Part shown: positions 33,944-39,010 of the stretch, one piece after another
Layout: every line of letters begins with the position of its first letter
Numbering within the stretch: position 1 is the stretch's first letter
From: Streptomyces sp. ISL-11
GTDB taxonomy: Bacteria; Actinomycetota; Actinomycetes; Streptomycetales; Streptomycetaceae
Assembly: GCF_018614525.1 (NCBI RefSeq)
Contig: NZ_JAGGOL010000025.1
Coordinates: forward strand, 1 to 39,010
Reading direction: 5' to 3'
DNA length: 39,010 nucleotides
Program-made: the position numbers and the translations under genes
The notes under the pieces: generated by a model
Told to the model about the DNA's origin: nothing
Databases searched by the model: none
What the model saw: the letters and a program-made list of their open reading frames with translations, nothing else

Positions 33944-35008
33944 ATGAACGTTGTGACCCCGGCAGGCGGCGACAGCGCGGTGGCTCCCTCCTGGCCGGGT
34001 CTCCTCGACGCCCTGCTGAGCGGAGTGGACCTGAGCGCGGACGACACCGCCTGGGCCATGGACCGGATCATGCGCGGTGAGGCCACCGACGCCCAGATCG
34101 CCGGCTTCGCGGTCGCCCTGCGCGCCAAGGGCGAGACCGTCGCCGAGATCTCGGGTCTCGTACGGACCATGTACGCGCACGCCAACCTCATCGAGGTGCC
34201 CGGCCCCAGCGTGGACATCGTCGGCACCGGCGGCGACGGCGCCAAGACCGTCAACATCTCCACCATGTCCTCGATCGTCGTCGCCGGCACCGGCGCGAAG
34301 GTCGTCAAGCACGGCAACCGCGCCGCGTCCTCCGCCAGCGGCGCCTCGGACGTCCTGGAGAAGCTCGGCGTCAACCTGGACCTGACCCCGCGCCGCGTCG
34401 TGGAGGTCGCCGAGGAAGCGGGCATCACCTTCTGCTTCGCGGTGAAGTTCCATCCCTCGCTGCGCCATGTCGCGCCCGCCCGCCGCGAATTGGGCATCCG
34501 CACGACCTTCAACGTGCTGGGTCCCCTCACCAACCCGGCGAAGGTGCGCGCCCAGGCCACCGGTGTCGCCGACGCCCGGATGGCACCCATCCTGGCCGGC
34601 GTGCTCGCCGAACGCGGCTCCTCGGCTCTGGTCTTCCGCGGCGACGACGGGCTGGACGAGCTGACCACCACCGCGACCTCCCGGGTGTGGACCGTCCGCG
34701 ACGGCGCGGTCCGCGAGGAGCCCTTCGACCCGCGGGACGTGGGCATCGCCCTGGTGCCGGTGGAGGCGCTGCGGGGCGCCGACGCCTCGTACAACGCCGA
34801 TGTCGCCCGCCGGCTGCTGGACGGCGAGACCGGGCCCGTGCGGGACGCGGTGCTGCTGAACGCGGCGGCCGCGCTGGTGGCGCTGGCGCCCACGGACGCG
34901 CCGCTCACCGAGCAGATCGCGGCGGGGATCGAGCGGGCCGCGCGGTCCATCGACTCCGGCGCGGCGAAGCGGAGCCTGGAGCGGTGGGTCGCCGCGAGCA
35001 ACGCGTGA
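33944..35008 (+). CDS. trpD: Anthranilate phosphoribosyltransferase
   Basis: 354 aa. Second step of tryptophan synthesis: transfers phosphoribose from PRPP to anthranilate. Seen: PRPP-binding GTGGDG (94-99), [16 protein letters not shown] (122-130), and the conserved [10 protein letters not shown]. The ATG at 33944 has AGGAG 9 bases upstream. It stands alone here, without other trp genes, as in Streptomyces where trp genes are scattered. Followed by a strong hairpin, so it is monocistronic. Confidence 0.95.
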   Translation: MNVVTPAGGDSAVAPSWPGLLDALLSGVDLSADDTAWAMDRIMRGEATDAQIAGFAVALRAKGETVAEISGLVRTMYAHANLIEVPGPSVDIVGTGGDGAKTVNISTMSSIVVAGTGAKVVKHGNRAASSASGASDVLEKLGVNLDLTPRRVVEVAEEAGITFCFAVKFHPSLRHVAPARRELGIRTTFNVLGPLTNPAKVRAQATGVADARMAPILAGVLAERGSSALVFRGDDGLDELTTTATSRVWTVRDGAVREEPFDPRDVGIALVPVEALRGADASYNADVARRLLDGETGPVRDAVLLNAAAALVALAPTDAPLTEQIAAGIERAARSIDSGAAKRSLERWVAASNA

Positions 35009-35021
35009 GCGCCTGAGGCGG

Positions 35022-35048
35022 GGTGCGGTCCGCGATGCGGACCGCACC
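35022..35048 (+). terminator. trpD terminator
   Basis: Perfect 12-bp stem GGTGCGGTCCGC (35022-35033) and GCGGACCGCACC (35037-35048), loop GAT, followed by TTGC. It begins 13 bp past the trpD stop. Confidence 0.85.
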
Positions 35049-35083
35049 TTGCACGCTGATGATCGTGTGGCATGATGCTGGCA

Positions 35084-35190
35084 GGTCACGAGTGACAGCG
35101 ACACGGCCCCGGCCCGCTGTCCGGCAACCCTCCTTCCGTGGCGGGGTGCCCCGGGTGATGACCGGGCCGCAGGCAGCGAGGTCTGCGGCA
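35084..35190 (+). ncRNA. SAM-IV riboswitch aptamer
   Basis: Binds S-adenosylmethionine and controls the downstream sulfur gene in cis. Seen: P1 GGTCA (35084-35088) with TGACC (35159-35163), P2 CAGCG (35096-35100) with CGCTG (35115-35119), the conserved CCGGCAACCCTCC joining segment, GGCGGGGTGCCCCGGGTGATGACC in outline, then a 3' P5 hairpin GCCGCAG (35166-35172) with CTGCGGC (35183-35189). The layout, with a stem after P1, is that of SAM-IV and not SAM-I. The family was described in actinomycetes upstream of sulfur genes. Confidence 0.9.
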
Positions 35191-35195
35191 AGCGC

Positions 35196-35233
35196 GGATC
35201 CCTCGCCAGGGATCCTGGTCGTCGAGGGAGTCC
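35196..35233 (+). promoter_or_regulatory. Expression-platform hairpin with two alternative folds
   Basis: Fold 1: GGATCCCT (35196-35203) with AGGGATCC (35208-35215). Fold 2: TCCCTCG (35199-35205) with CGAGGGA (35223-35229), extended by GGA (35196-35198) with TCC (35231-35233) and enclosing CCAGG/CCTGG (35206-35218). The folds exclude each other. Fold 2, the larger, is followed by CTTCC. It is a candidate for SAM-dependent termination. Confidence 0.6.
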
Positions 35234-35387
35234 CTTCCGTGATGCAGCGAATGCGTTAGGGCCTACGGCCCGTCTTCCACGAACTCCGCGCGGTGCCGCC
35301 GTGCGTCGAGTCCGGTTTTCCGCACGCCGATGCCTTCCGCCGGTGTGCGCGTACGCAGCCTTCCGCCTGTCCTCAGGAGAATTCGCC

Positions 35388-36743
35388 ATGTCCGCATGTC
35401 CTGTCGCCGCCCCGCCCGCCGTCACCGCCGCCCCGCTGCCCGTCCTCGGGCACGACGTCCGCGTGCCGCTCGTCACCGGCGGAGAGGTGACCTACGCGGC
35501 GCTCGACTATGCCGCCAGCGCGCCCGCCCTCCAGCGGGTCTGGGACGACGTGGCGGCGTATGCCCCGTACTACGGCAGCGTGCACCGCGGTGCGGGCTAC
35601 CTCTCGCAGCTGTCGACCGACCTCTTCGAGAAAAGCCGGGCCGAGGTCGCGGACTTCGTCGGCTGCCGGGAGGGCGACCAGGTCCTCTTCACCCGCTCCA
35701 CCACCGACTCCCTCAACCTCCTGGCGGCCGCACTGCCCGCCGGCTGCCGGGTGTTCGTCTTCGAGACCGAGCACCACGCCGCGCTGCTCCCCTGGCAGCG
35801 GCGCGCGGACACCGGCGTGACCTTCCTGGACGCGCCCCGCTCGCCGCGCGAGGCGGTCGAGACCCTGGAGCGGGCCCTGGCCGACCGCGAACCCTACGGG
35901 CCCGCGCTGGTCTGTGTGACGGGCGCTTCCAACGTGACCGGCGAGCTGTGGCCCGTACGGGAGCTGGCGGCCGCGGCGCACGCGCACGGCGCGCGGATCG
36001 TCGTCGACGCCGCCCAGCTCGCCCCGCACCACCCGGTCGACCTCGCGGAGCTGGACGCGGACTGGATCGCCTTCTCCGGGCACAAGCTCTACGCGCCCTT
36101 CGGCGCCGGGGTGCTCGCCGGGCGGGCCGACTGGCTCCGGGAGGCGGAGCCGTACCTGGCGGGCGGCGGCGCGACGCGCGTCGTGGCACGGCGGGCCGAC
36201 GGGGGAGTGGACGTCGAGTGGCACGAAAGCGCCGCCCGGCACGAGGCGGGCTCGCCCAACGTCATCGGCGCCTACGCCATCGCCGCGGCCTGCAAGGCGC
36301 TGACCGAGGCCGGCTTCACGTCCCTCGTCGAGCGCGAGCGGCAGCTCGTCGCGGCGGTCCGGGAGGGCCTGGCCCGGGTGCCCGGGGTCCGGGTGCTGTC
36401 GCTCTTCGGCGAGGACGCCCCGAGGGTCGGCGTGCTCTCGTTCGTGGTCGACGGCTGGAACAGCTCGCACTTCGCGGCGGCGCTCTCGGCGGAGTACGGC
36501 ATCGGCGTCCGCGACGGCCTGTTCTGCGCCCACCCGCTCGTACGGACCCTGCTGGGCGGCGCGCGCGACGAACCGGGCGAGTGCGGGGCGCCCGACGAGT
36601 CGCTCAACGCGATCCGGGTCAGCTTGGGCGCGGGCACGCCCGACGAGCACGTCGAACGGTTCCTGCGGGCGGTGGAGGAGCTGGTGCGCGACGGAGCGCG
36701 GTGGTCCTATCGGACGGAGAACGGGCGGTGCGTGCCCGCCTAG
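35388..36743 (+). CDS. SufS-like cysteine desulfurase / class V aminotransferase, SAM-IV controlled
   Basis: 451 aa PLP enzyme. Seen: YYGSVHRGAGYLSQLST, ETEHHAALLPW, VDAAQLAPHH, PLP lysine K233 in FSGHKLYAPFG, and the SufS/CsdA-type catalytic loop RDGLFCAHPL with Cys379 (RxGxxCAxPL), so desulfurase activity is credible. The ATG at 35388 follows CTCAGGAGAATTCGCC. The SAM-IV leader shows the gene is tied to methionine/SAM status. It may mobilise sulfur from cysteine or homocysteine-linked thiols in response to low SAM. No other suf genes lie beside it. Its stop is TAG, directly followed by repeat element E. Confidence 0.88.
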   Translation: MSACPVAAPPAVTAAPLPVLGHDVRVPLVTGGEVTYAALDYAASAPALQRVWDDVAAYAPYYGSVHRGAGYLSQLSTDLFEKSRAEVADFVGCREGDQVLFTRSTTDSLNLLAAALPAGCRVFVFETEHHAALLPWQRRADTGVTFLDAPRSPREAVETLERALADREPYGPALVCVTGASNVTGELWPVRELAAAAHAHGARIVVDAAQLAPHHPVDLAELDADWIAFSGHKLYAPFGAGVLAGRADWLREAEPYLAGGGATRVVARRADGGVDVEWHESAARHEAGSPNVIGAYAIAAACKALTEAGFTSLVERERQLVAAVREGLARVPGVRVLSLFGEDAPRVGVLSFVVDGWNSSHFAAALSAEYGIGVRDGLFCAHPLVRTLLGGARDEPGECGAPDESLNAIRVSLGAGTPDEHVERFLRAVEELVRDGARWSYRTENGRCVPA

Positions 36744-36867
36744 GCGGTGCCGGCGGGTCTTCGGCTGCGGGCCGTCTTTGCCGCCTGCGGCGGCGGGCGC
36801 CCTGCGGGCGCGTCCTCAAACGCCGGACGGGCTTGATCGTGGCTGGGCTCAGCCGCTTTCAGCCCGT
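36741..36867 (-). repeat. MITE-like repeat element, truncated copy E (127 bp)
   Basis: The left end TAGGCGGTG-CCGGCGGGTC shares its TAG with the stop of the SufS-like gene (36741-36743) and lacks one T of the consensus. Then come CTTCGGCTGCGGGCCGTC, palindromes, one core at 36812-36833 and the spacer GGCTGGGCTCAGCCGC in reverse orientation relative to A and D. It breaks off at AGCCCGT (36861-36867), so the second core and the right end are missing. Confidence 0.78.
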
Positions 36868-37062
36868 TGGGGGCGGCTCTGCCGGGCCGGGGCGAGGGGC
36901 GCGTATCGCGCGGGGCGGGCCGGGAAGTGTGGCACCGGCGTGGCCGGTTCGGCACCGCCGGGCCGCGGCGTCGTGGTCGCTCGCCGACGCGGCGGGATGT
37001 GGTCGCGGCGCCCGCGACCCCCTCGTGGGCCGGGGACGTCCGTGCCGCCCCCGCCGGAGGCG
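36744..37062. other. Convergent intergenic region right of the SufS-like gene
   Basis: 319 bp. The first 124 bp are repeat element E. The rest is very GC-rich, with no recognised motif, hairpin or gene. Confidence 0.55.
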
Positions 37063-37344
37063 CTACGCGTCCAGGCCGATCGCGAACGCCGCTTCCAAGT
37101 CGTGCTGCGAGTACGTGCGGAACGCGATGTGCGTCTCGGTGGAGGTGACGCCCGGGACCTTGCTGATGCGGCCCGGGATGACGTCCGCGAGGTCGTCGTG
37201 GCGGGACACCCGCACCATCGCGATCAGGTCGTGCGCGCCGGTGACGGAGTAGACCTCGCTGACGCCCTCCAGGGCGGCGATCCGCTCGGCGATCTCCGGG
37301 ATGCGGTCGACGTCGGTCTTGATGAGCACGATCGAAGTGATCAC
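37063..37344 (-). CDS. Stand-alone Lrp/AsnC ligand-binding (RAM) domain protein
   Basis: 93 aa: ITSIVLIKTDVDRIPEIAERIAALEGVSEVYSVTGAHDLIAMVRVSRHDDLADVI is the beta-alpha-beta-beta-alpha-beta RAM fold, ending HIAFRTYSQHDLEAAF. No DNA-binding domain. Such proteins bind amino acids and modulate partners. The GTG at 37342-37344 has AGGAG 6 bases upstream. That AGGAG overlaps the TAG stop of the rhomboid gene 9 bp away, indicating coupling. Confidence 0.88.
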   Translation of the reverse strand: MITSIVLIKTDVDRIPEIAERIAALEGVSEVYSVTGAHDLIAMVRVSRHDDLADVIPGRISKVPGVTSTETHIAFRTYSQHDLEAAFAIGLDA

Positions 37345-37353
37345 GGCTGGCTC

Positions 37354-38097
37354 CTATCGGGGGTCGGGGGGCGGCCCCCCGGGAGATCGCAGCTCGCTCG
37401 GCCCGGCTGCGTTCTTCACTCTAACCGCACGTCTGTACCGGGCCCACGCGTAGAGGAAGCCCAGCGAGAAGCCCACCACATGGGCCAGATAGGCGACGCC
37501 GGGACGGTCGCCGGCGGTGCGCGCGGCCAGCCATTGCAGCGCGAACCAGAACAGCAGCACCGCCCACGCGGGGAAGCGCAGCGGCAGGAAGAAGAGGAAC
37601 GGGAAGAGGCTCGTGACCCGGGCCCGCGGGAAGAGGCGGAGGAACGCGCCGAGCACACCGGAGATCGCACCGGAGGCACCGACGAGCGTCTGCTCGGACC
37701 CGGCGTGCGCGGCGGCGTAGGCCAGCAGCGCCAGCACCCCGGCGGCGAGGTAGAAGAGGGCGAAGGAGAGCTTGCCCATGCGCTCCTCGGCCATGGCGCC
37801 GAAGACGTAGAGGAAGAGCATGTTCCCCAGCAGGTGCAGCCAGTTGCCGTGCACGAAGAGCGCGGTGAGCGGGGTGATCAGCTCCTGCGGCGAGCCGCCC
37901 CACAGTTCCCTGGGCACCACGCCCCACTGCTCGAAGTAGGCGGTCTGCGCGGCCAGCAGCTCGACGCCGGTGCCGTGGGAGGTGGAGAAGCCGGACGCCG
38001 GACCGAGCAGGAACGTCAGGCAGCACACGGCGATGAGGGCATAGGTGACCAAGGGGGTCGCGCTCGCGGGCCCGGGGCGCGCTGCCGTTCCGGTCAT
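37354..38097 (-). CDS. Rhomboid-family intramembrane serine protease
   Basis: 247 aa, about six to seven membrane segments. Seen: the HGNWLHLLGNMLFLYVFG motif, catalytic Ser142 in GASGAISGVLGA, and catalytic His206 in LAHVVGF. Unlike the protein at 5803-6522, the full GxSG/H dyad is present, so it should be active. The ATG at 38097 is chosen, without a clear ribosome site; an ATG four codons upstream is possible. Followed by the coupled RAM-domain gene, which may sense the ligand that sets protease output. That is an inference. Confidence 0.9.
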   Translation of the reverse strand: MTGTAARPGPASATPLVTYALIAVCCLTFLLGPASGFSTSHGTGVELLAAQTAYFEQWGVVPRELWGGSPQELITPLTALFVHGNWLHLLGNMLFLYVFGAMAEERMGKLSFALFYLAAGVLALLAYAAAHAGSEQTLVGASGAISGVLGAFLRLFPRARVTSLFPFLFFLPLRFPAWAVLLFWFALQWLAARTAGDRPGVAYLAHVVGFSLGFLYAWARYRRAVRVKNAAGPSELRSPGGPPPDPR

Positions 38098-38261
38098 GGC
38101 ACAGATCATGGCGTATCGGCGGCAAACCGCGCAGAGTGCCTCGCCGGGGCCGGGACGCGGGCCCGTCCTTCGGCCATCCGGGCACCGCGTGACCCTCAGG
38201 ACGTAGGGTTACGGGGAGCACACCCGCAGTTCGACGGCGCACCGCGGATCCGGAGGGACAC

Positions 38262-38525
38262 TTGACGAGGACGGACGGCGACACCATGAGCGTTCCCCAG
38301 CCGACGGCGCAGACCCGCTGGCGCTGCACGCTGTGCGGCAATCTGACCCGGTTCGACGTGACGCGCACGACCAAGGCCGTGGAGTACGTGCACCTCGACC
38401 TGGCCGGCGAGCCGCGGGTGGAGGAGCGGGAAGTGGTCAGTGAGACGATCGAGTCCGTACGTTGCCGCTGGTGCAACGCGGTCGACCAGATCGAGCTGGT
38501 GGACCGGCCGGGCGCGAGCGCCTGA
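38262..38525 (+). CDS. Small zinc-ribbon-like protein
   Basis: 87 aa with two CxxC pairs (WRCTLCGN; VRCRWCNAVD), which probably bind one zinc. The middle is acidic (YVHLDLAGEPRVEEREVVSETIES). The TTG at 38262 has GGAGG 5-6 bases upstream. The ATG at 38286 (MSVPQPTAQTRW) is the alternative, starting just before the ribbon. Next to it, 19 bp on, is the NYN-like gene, so the two may work together on RNA. Confidence 0.8.
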   Translation: MTRTDGDTMSVPQPTAQTRWRCTLCGNLTRFDVTRTTKAVEYVHLDLAGEPRVEEREVVSETIESVRCRWCNAVDQIELVDRPGASA

Positions 38526-38544
38526 AGAACGGGAGCGGTGAACG

Positions 38545-39010
38545 GTGGTTGAGCACGCAGTCGGCGCGGAGGCAGCCGGTGAACCCGATGACACCGGTGG
38601 GCCCGACGGTGTCGCCGAGGTGCTCGACCGCCCCCTGCCGGAGGGCGTCCGGCACCGGGTCATCGGGCTGGTCGCGGAGGCGTTCGGTGGCCTGACGGTC
38701 GCCGAACTGCCCGCCGCGCTGCGCCAGTACGCCCGGTTCACCCCGAGCCGGCGGGCCAAGTTCGCGGGCAACGCCATGGCCGCCGCCGTGGAGAACGACG
38801 CCGCCTTCCGGCAGCGGATCTCCGCCCGGTTGCGGGAGGCCGGCTCCGAGCTGGCCGAGGCGCTGGACGCCGGTTCGCCGCCCGCGGCCGCGGACCCGGA
38901 GGACGTGGCGGCCATGGCCTATGTGCTGCGGCCCGCCGGCTGGGTCAAGCTGGTGACCGCCGCCGGCGAGGAGGCGCAGCGGGCGAGCGCCGAGCGGGCC
39001 GGCGAGGAGG
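38545..39010 (+). CDS. Probable NYN-domain/RNA-binding protein, 5' part; runs off the right edge
   Basis: 155 visible residues: VVEHAVGAEAAGEP, then VLDRPLPEGVRHRVIGLVAEAFGGLTVAELPAALRQYARFTPSRRAKFAGNAMAAAVEND in outline, a helical N-terminal domain, and a start of coiled coil (LVTAAGEEAQRASAERAGEE). I recognise this N-terminus from Streptomyces NYN-domain proteins. The nuclease-like domain itself is beyond the window, so the call is from memory. The GTG at 38545 has GGGAG 9 bases upstream. It follows the zinc-ribbon gene closely. Confidence 0.7.
   Translation, partial: MVEHAVGAEAAGEPDDTGGPDGVAEVLDRPLPEGVRHRVIGLVAEAFGGLTVAELPAALRQYARFTPSRRAKFAGNAMAAAVENDAAFRQRISARLREAGSELAEALDAGSPPAAADPEDVAAMAYVLRPAGWVKLVTAAGEEAQRASAERAGEE

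Larger units (their letters stand above)
35009..35387. other. Leader region between trpD and the SufS-like gene
   Basis: 379 bp holding the trpD terminator (35022-35048), the SAM-IV aptamer (35084-35190), its expression-platform hairpins (35196-35233, and a small one at 35259-35271) and the ribosome-binding site of the next gene. Apparent open frames across the aptamer are not genes. Confidence 0.8.

Noticed and set aside
32092..35073. A 993-codon open frame on the minus strand across qcrB and trpD
   Set aside because: Antisense shadow: composition (Arg/Asp/Gly/Val/His-rich, low-complexity) is that of a complementary frame in high-GC DNA. The plus-strand genes have complete motifs.
35023..35259. 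A 78-codon frame over the SAM-IV leader
   Set aside because: The conserved RNA structure explains the sequence. No ribosome-binding site and Arg/Pro/Ser-rich product.

Overview
The window is very GC-rich, with strong third-position GC bias, frequent GTG starts and ATGA/GTGA overlaps between adjacent genes. Gene content and order (sucB-lpd-pepA, cobalamin lower-ligand genes, pspA plus a two-component system, nadA, ctaCDF, ctaE-qcrCAB, trpD, a SAM-IV leader) match the chromosomal core of a Streptomyces or close relative. The species cannot be told from the sequence. I see no transposase, integrase, phage gene, CRISPR array, tRNA or rRNA.

Left part (1-13.8 kb, mostly minus strand): the 5' end of sucB, then lpd, pepA and cobS. 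A small membrane protein on the plus strand interrupts the run. A lysyl-phosphatidylglycerol-synthase-like gene follows, translationally coupled to a rhomboid-like membrane protein, then cobT and a PhnP-like/CobU fusion. After these come a 69-aa orphan, an HtrA-type lipoprotein protease, and a methyltransferase coupled to a DUF3043 membrane protein.

Middle (14-24 kb): pspA-pspAA followed by a NarL-type histidine kinase/response regulator pair forms a probable envelope-stress unit. nadA and erpA diverge from a region with three operator-like palindromes. Then come two Streptomyces-type hypothetical proteins, a PfkB sugar kinase and a cysteine desulfurase-TusA fusion.

Respiratory block (24.1-33.8 kb): ctaC-ctaD-ctaF, an L,D-transpeptidase, a degenerate receiver protein, then ctaE-qcrC-qcrA-qcrB. 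Together these encode the actinobacterial cytochrome bcc-aa3 supercomplex. The ctaE start codon lies inside a perfect 21-bp palindrome.

Right part (33.9-39 kb): a lone trpD closed by a strong hairpin, a SAM-IV riboswitch leader in front of a SufS-like cysteine desulfurase, a stand-alone Lrp/AsnC ligand-binding (RAM) protein coupled to a rhomboid protease, a zinc-ribbon protein and the 5' part of a probable NYN-domain protein.

The most notable non-genic feature is a family of intergenic repeats: nine copies of a 22-bp core. Seven of these lie in four larger modular elements with terminal inverted repeats (two near-complete, one internally deleted, one truncated) and two are solitary. Three of the four larger elements begin exactly at a TAG stop codon of the neighbouring gene.
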